64,000 nt of DNA from Calycina herbarum (taxonomy: Eukaryota; Ascomycota; Leotiomycetes; Helotiales; Pezizellaceae), in contig LLEY01000017.1 of assembly GCA_001414485.1 (NCBI GenBank), forward strand, positions 372,001 to 436,000, in the 5' to 3' direction. A model generated the notes under the pieces. The model saw nothing but the letters and a program-made list of their open reading frames with translations. It was not told where the DNA came from and made no database searches. Positions 49,830-60,077 of the stretch are shown piece after piece; the first letter of the stretch is position 1, and each line of letters begins with the position of its first letter. A program made the translations under genes and the position numbers.

Positions 49830-52127
49830 TCACCACAAGATCTCGGCATTGATCGTGGGAGCTGGTTCTTCGCTATTTAGAGGCTTTATAGTCTTCCTTG
49901 ATGTGGGAAAGGGACGACGATGCCATTCCCTTACAAACCTCCGTGCTTCATGTCGATCTGTGAAGGATATGACATATCTCTTTGGCTGTCTCATCATAAT
50001 AACATCGTTGTTTAATTCAGAAGTCTTGCTGTCTTCCAAAGCTACGATTTCACGCTCTCCTGTCCCAGTGACGAGTTTCCACATCAAATTCCTTGACCGG
50101 CCATCATCGTAGATTGCTTCCATGATGTCAATGGAGGAAACTCGACCATAATCGGTATAGAATAACACCATGTTCTCCGCTTTGCTTTTATTACTCGCAA
50201 TGGCGGCTGGTCCGCCATCACTGAGTAATCGAAGCATGCCTGGCTTGTATGGCTTCTCGATAAATCGCATCGAAAGTTTGGTGTGTGCTGGGGCGAGCGA
50301 GAAGTTCTTGATGATTGCTTGCACGTCTTCCCCATCCTTCAGAAATCCGGGTGGCAAGGCAATGTTCCCAAGTGACATTTGGTCGCGAGTACTGGTCTCT
50401 GCTAGGCGATGTAGTCGGAATATGTTGTCCAAATATGCTCGGGCGGTATATTCGTTAGAGAAGAGAATGAAATAGTGATCAAGGGGTTCCAATGTTCGGT
50501 TGTCTCGACCAGGTATAACCTTGACAATTCCACTCGTCCATCCTTCGATGTGCTCGCCCTTGGGACTCAATCGGAAAAAGTCACTCTCTTCAAGAGAGTG
50601 CAAGGCGCAATTTAAAACCAATACGCTCTGAGAAGCTACATCTCGAATCGAAGTCCGGGTTCCAGTCACCGTAGAGAGAGGCTGCGTCTGATTCCATTTT
50701 CCTCCGTTTTCGTTGCTCATTTCTTGTTCCTTGAAATCCTCCATCCAACTAAATACAGGCAATTTGTCGAGCTTCTTCTTTGACTTCATCCGTTGGCTCT
50801 GGGTGCTTTTCTCTTCGGGGAATATTTCGCTGAACAAGTTGCTAGTCTTTTTCGAGTCTGACCTTGAACTGAATTTCCATTCGGGGGCTGCTTTGGGCGG
50901 TTCAGCTGGCTTCGTCAGGATCGGTTTAATGGTGTCAAGATTTGCTTCTAAGGGGCTAGAAGTGACCTCAGAGACTGGTTGGGTTGGCTGGACTGGTTCT
51001 GTCGGAGTAAGTGGCAGTCTCTCTGGGACACGTTCCGAATCTTCTTCATGTGTGGAACTGGACTCTGTGACTGGTTGAGACATCTGTGTTTGAATTGATT
51101 CCACTGGAGCACCACCCATTAGTCGCAATTTATCTTGCAAGCTAAGGTTGCCCGGTTCCATGTTTTTCAGTCTATTCCCTTCCAGAAATTCAAGATCCGA
51201 CTTCCCCGAGTCCTCCAGCAATAATTTCTTGACTTTGTTTGCGCCTAAACGTTTGATAGCGTGTAACAAACGTAGATCATAGTCTTCCAAATGAGCCCGT
51301 ATTTTCTCTTCACGCTTATTTTTGCTTGGTGACTTCGTGGAAGGGTTACCGGACTGGTTGGGAGTTGCATTTTGATGGATTGGAGTTGGTAGAACTCGGG
51401 GACGGACTCCTTCTGAGGATTTCGTTGTTGCAAGTTCTTTGCGTCGTTTTGCTCCTATGTATTCTACTCCTGAAGATTTCCTTATGCCAATGCGTTTGAT
51501 TCGGACTAGGGGATGGACTACTTCTGGGGATTTTTGTGTTGCAAGTGGTATGCGTCGGATTCCTTCGTATACTACTCCTGCAGACTTCGTTGAGCTAATG
51601 ATTCGTACTCTGGGAGGTGTTGCATCTGGAGGTGCCTTTAAAATGATTCGCGTCACTCGTAAACGGTCTACTTTTGGACGCTTCGTGCTCCTCGCTCTCA
51701 CTCTCCGTAAGAATGGAGAGTCCGGTAATGGTCCTAAGGGGTACCACGACGGAACCTTTCTTTTATTGACAAGTTCTGTGCGTATACGCCTTATCGGCCC
51801 ATGCCTGCTTCCCCTTTCTGCGACTAGACGTCCTGCCCGCATGTTCTCTGCTGTCTTTTCTCCTTGCAGTGGATTGGATGTGGCTGGCGATGAAGGCTCT
51901 GATCGTACCTCTTCGTAGCCACGAGATGCCTCATTTGTTTGTTCCGTCCCTCTCGTCGACTCCTCGACGGGTGCTGGGCCATTGTGTGTATTCCCTCTCT
52001 CGGGTATGGGGCTTGCCTCGCTATGGTGATGTGTTGCCCTCTGTTGTTGTACAATGGCAAGCAGTCGCAGTCGTTGGGCGCTCCATGCTGGCAACAAGAA
52101 CAGCGGAGGCAGCGATTGCGTCAGCAT
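49830..52127 (-). CDS. Uncharacterised protein with internal repeats
   Basis: A single exon encodes 765 residues. The N-terminus (MLTQSLPPLFLLPAWSAQRL) is hydrophobic then basic and could be a mitochondrial presequence. At about residues 165-250 a degenerate unit of roughly 24-28 residues repeats three times, each with a K-S-[SAP]-[EG] core: STKSAGVVYEGIRRIPLAT, TQKSPEVVHPLVRIKRIG, RKSSGVEYIGAKRRKELATT, TTKSSEGVRPRVL. The middle is Ser/Thr/Pro/Glu-rich. The C-terminal third appears folded (LEPLDHYFILFSNEYTARAY; AENMVLFYTDYGRVSSIDIM; RYVISFTDRHEARRFVREWH), somewhat RRM-like in pattern. I do not recognise a named family. Confidence 0.75.
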   Translation of the reverse strand: MLTQSLPPLFLLPAWSAQRLRLLAIVQQQRATHHHSEASPIPERGNTHNGPAPVEESTRGTEQTNEASRGYEEVRSEPSSPATSNPLQGEKTAENMRAGRLVAERGSRHGPIRRIRTELVNKRKVPSWYPLGPLPDSPFLRRVRARSTKRPKVDRLRVTRIILKAPPDATPPRVRIISSTKSAGVVYEGIRRIPLATQKSPEVVHPLVRIKRIGIRKSSGVEYIGAKRRKELATTKSSEGVRPRVLPTPIHQNATPNQSGNPSTKSPSKNKREEKIRAHLEDYDLRLLHAIKRLGANKVKKLLLEDSGKSDLEFLEGNRLKNMEPGNLSLQDKLRLMGGAPVESIQTQMSQPVTESSSTHEEDSERVPERLPLTPTEPVQPTQPVSEVTSSPLEANLDTIKPILTKPAEPPKAAPEWKFSSRSDSKKTSNLFSEIFPEEKSTQSQRMKSKKKLDKLPVFSWMEDFKEQEMSNENGGKWNQTQPLSTVTGTRTSIRDVASQSVLVLNCALHSLEESDFFRLSPKGEHIEGWTSGIVKVIPGRDNRTLEPLDHYFILFSNEYTARAYLDNIFRLHRLAETSTRDQMSLGNIALPPGFLKDGEDVQAIIKNFSLAPAHTKLSMRFIEKPYKPGMLRLLSDGGPAAIASNKSKAENMVLFYTDYGRVSSIDIMEAIYDDGRSRNLMWKLVTGTGEREIVALEDSKTSELNNDVIMMRQPKRYVISFTDRHEARRFVREWHRRPFPTSRKTIKPLNSEEPAPTINAEILW

Positions 52128-52406
52128 TAATGTTGCTCAATTGGAAAAGCATTGGTGGAGTGGTGGATGGGATGATGGTGGGCGATGGATGTGCTTCAAA
52201 ATAAATTATTACCGTCCAGCTCCAGCTCCAGCTCAGCTTTTAGTCGGGAGCCGACAGTCCGAACAGCCGAAATCGGCCCTCAATCGGCGTCTAATCGGAA
52301 CTAGATACCTAGGCTCAAGTACTTCGAAATAAATTTGCATAAAAAGTAGCAAACACCTACAACCAATCGAAAATCAACTTTACCGTACCACCTCATCGCC
52401 GTCGCC
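52128..52406. promoter_or_regulatory. Shared divergent promoter
   Basis: 279 bp separate the start codons of the uncharacterised gene (-) and AFG2 (+). Both promoters must lie here. CAGCTC repeats occur at about 52218-52238. Confidence 0.5.
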
Positions 52407-54958
52407 ATGTCGACTCTGAAAGATCACCATCTTGCAATGTCGCACAGCAAAGATGTGCACAAAATCTTGGAAGTCAAAATTCGTCCGTTTTCCAACCACA
52501 ATAGCCAAGAGCGAGCAGATCAGAAAGGAGTATCACGTGTACATCTCTCCAAAGAAGCTCTATTTGATCTAAAGTTGGAATCAGGACAACCTTGCTATTT
52601 GTGGAAAAAAGGAACGTCGGGGAACCAGAAGAGAGAGGCTATTGCCTGGCTTGCTTCGGAGAAGACACTGGGAAAGAAAGCTTTGCAGATGACCAGGACT
52701 TTCCAGGAGGTCTGCGGCTTCAATTTGGCTGACGATTGTCATATCTGTGCTGCCGGACCATTGCGGATAGCAGAATCTGTCGTCTTGCGAGACATTACCC
52801 CCAAGGAGATTGATACGGTTATGGAGTTGAGGGCAGAAGACAAGGCAAATTGGGTGTGGCATTTAAGAGAATACTTATGTAGGTGAATTTCCTCTTCTAT
52901 TGAATTTCTTTTTTGTAGTACCAAAAATGCAAGTTTTGGGCAGACCCACCTTTTTACTTCTATTGAAGTGCAAAAGCTGATGGTGTCTAGACCGTGCCGA
53001 GATTGTCTTTGCGGGCATGATTCTCAAGGATATTCAGTTTAGAGGTTTCAAGCGCACTTTCATCATTGATTTTGTCAATGACTGCCCGACTGGCCAAGGA
53101 ACCTATAGCGAAACCTCATCCTTGGTCAAGATTGCAAGCGCGTTAGGCACCAATATTGAGGCAAAGAATGCCGGACCAGGGGTTCTACTCCAAATCGCCA
53201 ATGTCGCTGGCATTGACCAAGCATTGGAGAAACTCAACCACTTTCTCAAAAACTTCGATCGCCAGTTCAGGCTTACCTACGTTCAAAGATCATGCTCTGT
53301 TGTTCTGCACGGAGGCCATGGGACTGGGAAGACTTTTCTGATCAATAAAGTTATTGCTACGGATTGGGGTAAAGTCCACCGAATTGAAAGGAGTACCAAG
53401 GTTGCGGCAATTCGAAATACATTTAAAGAAGCGACATCCACCCAGCCATCCATCATCGTAATTGATGAGCTCGAAAAGTTGGTTTCGAAAGAGGATTCCG
53501 TATCCGAGGATGTCACCGCAGTTCTATGCGACGAAATGGACAAGCTTGTCAGTGGTCACTCAAACTCTTTACCTAGGGTTATTGTTATTGCAGCTACTCT
53601 TGACATCGGAACAATACCGATTTCTTTACGGAAAAGAGGCCGGTTCAGAATTGATATTCCGTTGCCAGTTCCTGATGCTGCAGCTCGAAAGGCAATTCTC
53701 AAGTCCCTCTCATTTCCAATTCACCCAGACAAGCATGATGAGACCCTTGAACGGATAGGAGACAAAACTCATGCTTACACAGCGGAGGATCTTCTTTCGC
53801 TTATGGATACGGCAGGTGAGATCGCTGAGGAGAGGGCAGATAGAGACGAGAAGGCAAGCAGAGAGGAGGCAAATGAAAAGGAGAATGTAGATGGAGGAGA
53901 GAAAACGGATGGAGAGGAGAGGGCAAATGGAGATGAGAAAGCAAATGGAGACGAGAAGGCAGAGAAAGAGGAGACTGAAGCCCCCAAAGAGAATTACTAT
54001 CTGGCAGAAGAAGACATCGAACAAGCACTACACCTTATCCGACCCACGGCAATGCATGATGTCACACTGCGTCCGCCAAGCGTTCGATGGGACGAAATAG
54101 GTGGCCAGGAAACTACAAAGAAAGCGCTTCGTCGTGCCGTCGAGACTCCTCTACTTGTAAGTTACTCTTCTTTTTGGACTTGCCCAGCTTTTCAAAATTT
54201 CAATCTAACATCCGACTTAGCATCCCGAACGTATGGCTCGTCTCGGTGCAGCAGCCAAGAAGGGTCTCCTACTTTATGGACCACCTGGTTGCTCCAAGAC
54301 TCTGTCAGCTCAGGCAATGGCTACCGAGTCAGGCTTCAATTTTTTCGCAGTGAAAGGTGCCGAGCTTCTCAACATGTACGTGGGAGAATCTGAGCGAGCA
54401 GTTCGTGATGTCTTCGCGCGAGCTCGAGCTGCTAGCCCCAGCGTAATCTTCTTCGACGAGATAGAAAGTATCGGAAGTAAGCGAGAAGGAGGACGTAACA
54501 GCGGGGTCAACGTACTAACAACTCTTCTCAACGAAATGGATGGTATCGAAACATTGAAAGGGGTCACAGTTCTCGCAGCAACCAATCAACCTCAAGTTCT
54601 CGACCTCGCACTTATTCGTCCTGGCCGTTTCGATCAACTTATCTACGTCCCACCTCCCGATCTCACGGGTCGTAAGGCTATTTTCCGTGTCAAACAGCGA
54701 AAGATGGATATGTCACCTGATGTTGATATTGCTGAATTAGCTCGGCGAACCGAAGGCCACTCGGGAGCGGAAATTGTGGGAATATGTCAGGCGGCTTGTG
54801 ATGAGGTGTTGGAAAGATGTGAGGCGGAGGGGAAGGAATTGCAAGTGCAGATGGAGGATTTCTTAAAGGCAATTAATGGAGCTAGAATGGGTATAGAGCC
54901 GGACATGCTTGAAGGGTATGAAGAGTGGGCTAAAATGACGAAGGGTACTCTTATTTGA
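52407..54958 (+). CDS. AFG2: AAA ATPase AFG2/Drg1 (SPATA5-like)
   Basis: Three exons (52407-52878, 52991-54156, 54221-54958) encode 791 residues. The N-domain (about 1-230) resembles Cdc48-type double-psi barrels. The first AAA domain has Walker A GGHGTGKT and Walker B IVIDELEKL. The second has GPPGCSKT, FFDEIES, and LIRPGRFDQLIYVPPPD with the arginine-containing region. GPPGCSKT is the variant found in AFG2/Drg1 and its relatives. The protein releases Rlp24 and other shuttling factors from pre-60S particles in the cytoplasm. A Glu/Lys/Asp/Asn-rich linker of about 50 residues between the AAA domains contains repeats of ANGDEKA. The best start is the ATG at 52407; a second Met follows at codon 11. 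Confidence 0.94.
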
Positions 54959-56367
54959 GAGGGGTAGAAGAATATGGGCTAGCTGATATCAACCTTGCTC
55001 TTGCGAAGAATACCAAATATATCGTTTTCGGTTAGTTTTGCCCACTCCTATACTTTAAGTATTGAAAGGCACGTAATGAATGGCAGAGAATAATTATTAT
55101 CGAGCCAAGTACAAGTACGAAACCAAGAAAACCGCGAAATGGAGGTTATCGTTATGCAAACCGCTGAATAGAATAGTTTTCTCCCAAATGCATTTACTGA
55201 AAATACTTCGCCAAATCCTCACTTTTCCTCTCATATCTATTGTCTATTCCTATTCGCTTCGCATATTGAAAAGTCTCCCAAACTCCATAGCAGCGCAACA
55301 AGATTCTTGAACATCCATCGGGGGCTTGTTTAGCTCAACAGATAGTCCGAAAGAATTAAAGGGGAAGCAACACTTTATGAGAACTAACGGTTGTACAAAT
55401 ATAAATTCAAAGGGTTTAACGCTGGGGGCCAACATTGAATTATAAAAAAGTTAACCCGATAACGCTTTAAACGATGTTGTCCAATAATGCTTAGCTCAGT
55501 TCTGCCAAACCAGCCTCGCGATGGAAAATAAAAGCGGCAGTAAAAACATTCGATACTCCTCGCTGTTCTAACTTTCTAGGATAATTTACATGAATTGCTC
55601 TAGAAAGTTAGAACAACAAGGGTTAGGTAGGCAGGTACGAAACGAAGTCTTTACTGCCACTTTTAATGTCTATCTCGAGCCAGCTTACTTGGCTGACGGC
55701 TGAATAACAAGCGACTCCTCCTGTAACGAGTCGCACCAGAGTTCCCCGCAACCTTTCTAAGTATTTCCCAAGTACAACTTCATGGGACTCTCTATTCCTC
55801 CAGATCACGAAACATTTAACACACCAAATATTGGTGCATACAACAAATGAACAGCTAACCGAGCCAACCAATCAACTCGCTGCAGAAAGCACGCCTCTCC
55901 ATTCAGCGTGAAGATCGCTCCGAGATATCGCGAACGGGTCATGCAGTGTGTGTGAAGCATCACCATGCTTACTACATTTATTGATATACAGATAAGGCAC
56001 AGACAGCACATGGCTCACTCGTGGCAAAACAATTTGTTATCTTTCCCAAGGTCTGTTCCCCTCTCCCAATTCCTTGTTGAAGGGGCTGGAAGGAGTTGCT
56101 AGCTCTGACCGAGATGTTTCGGATCGTCATCGTCCTTGAAATATCTAGGTAAGATCTTAAATTTACGACCATCACCTAGGGCAAATTTATCACCTAAACG
56201 GGAAGCTCGTCCGGATTTCTTAGCGTCTTTGAGAATGCAAGGAATCTCATCGCCCATTATTCCTGCAAGACATCGAGATGAGATCCGGTGTCCAGTTAGA
56301 GGTATCTCTGTACTCCATGGCCAAGCTTTGATATCTGTATTATTGTTTTGGGGTATATCCACGAAAT
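54959..56367. other. Intergenic region with a MITE
   Basis: It lies between AFG2 and the rhodopsin-like gene and contains the 133-bp MITE at 55531-55663. A minus-strand open frame at 56099-56362 directly downstream of the rhodopsin-like stop has no recognisable similarity and is probably UTR. Confidence 0.5.
55531..55663. mobile_element. 133-bp MITE copy (TIR AAAGCGGCAGTAAA)
   Basis: Termini AAAGCGGCAGTAAA (left) and TTTACTGCCACTTT (right, one mismatch as reverse complement) are flanked by TA on both sides (55529-55530 and 55664-55665). Inside, a perfect 16-bp inverted repeat lies at 55564-55579 and 55600-55615 (TGTTCTAACTTTCTAG). It shares its terminus with the copy at 17434-17514. Size and TA duplication point to a Tc1/mariner-mobilised MITE. 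Confidence 0.75.
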
Positions 56368-57846
56368 CTAAGTATCATCATAATAGCTCTTCCCTCTGAT
56401 ATCACTCGGTGGTGGAACAGTCTTCTCCTCAACCTCTACAATCGTCGTCTGGACAATCCTCCCCTCTTCCATCTCGATTTCTGAATCCGATCTTCCCCTT
56501 CCCGGGCTAGTGATAGAAACCCTAAGTTCATTCCCTCTAGGTGCCAACTGCAAATCCTCCAATTCATGATAATCCTTTGAAAACTGGTTGTTATTTCCGC
56601 TCTCGTCGTTCCATTGTGAGGGGTTTTTGCTACGGAGAGCAGAGGCGGTCGAATTGAATGGGGTCCTTGGGTCGGTTCCTGAGCCTTTGAACGGTTTGTA
56701 TCCGAAACAGGAGATGTGCGAAAGCTGTGAATTGACGACGTGGCAGAACATGGGTAACGTTGGAAGACAGCTGCATATTATCCCGAGTGAGATTTCTGCT
56801 ATTCCGCAGAGACCTGGTGCGATGATAGCTCGTGTCTGGTCTTGCGTTTCGAAGAGTTTGACTATATAAACACATCTGCCAATTGAGGCAATGCATACCT
56901 GTAAACCAAAAAAATCCTATTATTAGCTCTAACTCATCTAAAAGGGGAAACTGAAAGCTAAACATACCAGAAAACCGGTAGCAAAAGCGGCAGAAACCTG
57001 AATCTTCTGTCTTGTGGAGATTTGTAACTTCCATATCGAGTATATCGGGAGGGCAAGAATGACCAAATCCGATACAACATTGACTACCCCTGATGCGACA
57101 AACATTGCTGGGAGATCGAAGCAATGTTTATGTGCAATAAGCTTGTTCCATGTGGCTTCTCTCGGACTACAAGAAAATATTTGAAAGAATGTAACAACAA
57201 TGTAGAATGCAAGGTGAGAACCGAATACAACACACAGTCCAATGTACATTCCCAGATTACCCCGTCGTGTTGGCACGAATATGCGAAGATATTGTAGAAG
57301 AATCGAGAGTTTGACCACAAATATGACGGGGCCATATAAAATTTGAACGAGATTTGACCACTGGAGGAACATTAGCGTCTTTTCCATAACATATTCGGGA
57401 GAAGTTGTACATAAAGCATCATGAAAAATTCCTCCAGTCGAGTGTCCCACTGATGAGCTCCTGCATGACGTGCCGCAATGAAATTTGGACTTGTAAAACC
57501 AATGAACATTGCCTAAAATTATGAGCAGTTGGAAGACCAAAATCGATGTGCGATTCTTACCCATGCCAAAACTGCAGTGTCTATTTTCTGAATTAGCAGG
57601 CGCAATATTTGAGAAACTACCATATTTCTTACGATCCTCCCAATATAATGGTTTCCCTATCGCTCGCTGGGTATACAGTCGCATCAACAAAGCCAAAGTT
57701 GAAAAAGTTATGGCCAACGTTATGGTGGGTACAACATAAACTGAAAGGGTATCAGGATGATCAAAATTTGACACGACCCCAGGCGGAGGGGGCATGGCAG
57801 GCCCATTGAGGATTATTCTCTCAATTGAGGGCGACAAGCCTGACAT
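56368..57846 (-). CDS. Rhodopsin-domain fungal integral membrane protein (PTH11/SAT-like)
   Basis: Five exons (57846-57633, 57580-57561, 57512-57411, 57360-56968, 56898-56368) encode 419 residues; a second in-frame ATG at 57795 may be the true start (MPPPPGVVSNFDHPDTLS). Seven hydrophobic helices are seen, beginning SVYVVPTITLAITFSTLALL, with the family motifs YWEDHTAVLAW, ARHAGAHQWD, ILYGPVIFVVKLSILLQYLR and GICSCLP-like GIICSCLPTLP. The tiny 20-nt exon 2 restores the WED...AW motif. The cytosolic tail of about 125 residues is Ser/Glu/Asp-rich. The role is unknown; some members in this superfamily act in surface sensing or are in secondary-metabolite clusters. Ligand and partners cannot be inferred. 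Confidence 0.85.
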
Positions 57847-59102
57847 TCTCCTTGGTAGTAGAGCACAACTAGAGACCTGTGCAATGGTCCCCAAAAGTTG
57901 CAAAACGGGAGAAAAGAAACAGAAGAGAGATGAAAGTTGGGAAGACCCCAAGTGATCTTATTGCTGACTGAATGATAGTCTAGTTGGAGGTACAACCCTG
58001 TCTAGCAGCGATGAGTTTGCGTACATGATGTGGGCGGTTCTTCTAGTCACAGTACTTACTGCCTGGCTTTACACATCCAAAGCAAAGTTTTGCACCGTGA
58101 CTCTAAGCCGACCAACAATGCAATTGCGGACAAACTGCAGTAGTGCCTCCGGAAATTCCAGGTTGTTTGCAAGCCGCTTGTTTGAGCAGGTGGAGTAGGC
58201 CCTCCTGCACGACAGCACTGAAGGATCATGCATACGCCACAACACCACTTGTGCCTGCGCCGCTTTGTACCACACGGAGACCTGTCAAAAGGCTTTCTCT
58301 GGAGCCTCGAGACAGATCAACAGCAGAAGAGCCAGGTTTTCTGCCGATAACAAAGCCAATCTGACGCGTGAGATTCCTTCCTGACAGTATATGATAAGTA
58401 ATGTGCCCCGGGTATTCCGTGATTGGCTTCGGATTTTGTTTCCTTGCCTTGAGGAAAATGAGGACTCTAACGAGTAATTGCTTGTAGGTACGGCCACGCA
58501 ACTAACTTAGTTACACAGGCTAGCTGCTCGCTGTTCGTCCAAACAAACACGGGGAGCTTTTGAAGAACTTCCTTAAACTATGTCCCGCGTCCACTGACTT
58601 GAACGAGCTGTACTTGACTCCTTCATATGTAGGACTCCGTAGCCTTGAAGCCTCGGAATCGACGACGATCCAAATAGCCCAAGAGTTCATCTCCCGTCAC
58701 TCGAAGGAAGGGAGCATTGGAAGTGGCGAACAGGCATCTTTGCATGCAGGAGGAGAGGTGTGTAAGAGGCACATATGTTGGAGAAATGAAGATGTGGTTT
58801 GAGCCTGAGAGGTTTCATGCAAGTGCCCACATAAGGTCCGAGCATAGCCTAATATTACCAAATATCCAAGTCACCTGGGTTGAGACTTGTATATAATCTT
58901 TTACATGCCAGACTCCTCAATACTATCTGAAAACTAAGTTAACATATGATTCTTTGTGAATTTTTCAAGACGGTAAAATAGCCAACTGATCCTCTTTCCA
59001 AGGTCCATTGAACAACCACCTACCAACGCTCTCAAAAGTCTCCTTCGCCCTCTTCTCTCTCAGAACCTCTGCTGCTCCAACTTCCTTTGGCAAAGTATGT
59101 GT
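57847..59102. other. Intergenic region including decayed 3' part of the hydrolase gene
   Basis: From 59102 down to 58965 the minus strand continues the hydrolase frame for 45 codons beyond its TAG. Otherwise no gene was recognised; open frames at 58143-58501 and 58560-58802 show no family features. Confidence 0.5.
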
Positions 59103-60077
59103 CTATCCATGTTTAATACCCTCAATCATCTGAAATCTCAATCTTCCATCCTCAGCTTCGAACCCAAATTTCTCTGGACCCACCAAACCATCAGCCTTCC
59201 CCGTTTTGTGTCCTTTATACTCGCCTCCAACTTTCCCCAGTGGAATACCAGCAAATCTCCCCATCATAGCACCGCTTTCATTCCCCAAAATATCAAACTG
59301 AGCCGCGATGCAAAAGATCCACTCTGGCATGTCCTGTCGATCGGCCCAAGCAGGACTCAACTGAGGATTTCGAAGATCCGCCCCTCCTTCACAATAAACA
59401 TGATTGAAGAACGTGCCTATAAGCGGTCCTCCTTTGAGTAACAGGTCGGTATCGGTTGGTTTGATATATTCCCTCGTACTGGCTCTCGTCTTCACATCCA
59501 AACTCCAGTCGCAAAGAGGATAAAAAGGAACAAGACCCTTTATCAACCCCCTCAATCGTTTATCCTGCGCAACCCCCAAAGCCAAATTCCCACCAGCTGA
59601 ATAGCCCCCCAGGACTACACGCGATTGATCAAAATTAAGGGTTGGATCGTTAAGGATGGCCAGGATGCAATCGACGAGTTCGTAGATAGGCGTTGGAAAC
59701 ATTGCTCCTGGCGCTTTCGTGTAATCCAGACTTATCACCATACAGCCCCAATTATGCGCCATATCAGAGTTGGAGGTGTCGTCGAAAGATGGCTCGCACA
59801 GAATCCAAGCACCACCGTGGATATCTAAATATAATGGTGGAGGGTGCATGCCCATCTTCTCTGCTGGTGGGTAGAATATGCGATGTCTGAGCTTAGGACG
59901 TATTGGATAGCGTTTCTTGAGTGTTGGCTTGATGTGGGCGGGGTCGATTTTTCGCTTGATGTGAAAGAATCCCTTTGAGCCATATTGAAACTTCAACAAA
60001 GTGTGATGAAGTCCGGCGCGAACTGGGAACGATAATGCCTTGTTGACTGTAGAAGATTTTGGAGTCAGTCTTGCCAT
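59103..60077 (-). CDS. Alpha/beta hydrolase (HSL/arylesterase type), probably prematurely stopped
   Basis: A single exon encodes 324 residues. Motifs are HGGAW (oxyanion hole of the hormone-sensitive-lipase-like group), nucleophile GYSAGG, acid residue in AAQFDILGNE and the catalytic His in EGIKHG at the very end. The stop TAG at 59105-59103 follows directly after KHG. Past it the frame stays open for 45 codons to TGA at 58965, reading THTLPKEVGAAEVLREKRAK and a helix ending in WLFNGPWKED, just as related enzymes continue after the catalytic His (HG[YFW]THLP). The stop therefore looks like a nonsense change at an aromatic codon. The catalytic triad is kept, but the last helix would be lost. 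The start ATG at 60077 is the first in frame. The substrate is unknown. Confidence 0.75.
   Translation of the reverse strand: MARLTPKSSTVNKALSFPVRAGLHHTLLKFQYGSKGFFHIKRKIDPAHIKPTLKKRYPIRPKLRHRIFYPPAEKMGMHPPPLYLDIHGGAWILCEPSFDDTSNSDMAHNWGCMVISLDYTKAPGAMFPTPIYELVDCILAILNDPTLNFDQSRVVLGGYSAGGNLALGVAQDKRLRGLIKGLVPFYPLCDWSLDVKTRASTREYIKPTDTDLLLKGGPLIGTFFNHVYCEGGADLRNPQLSPAWADRQDMPEWIFCIAAQFDILGNESGAMMGRFAGIPLGKVGGEYKGHKTGKADGLVGPEKFGFEAEDGRLRFQMIEGIKHG

Noticed and set aside
58143..58501. Overlapping short frames on both strands between the rhodopsin-like and hydrolase genes
   Set aside because: No start context, no intron signals, no family resemblance.
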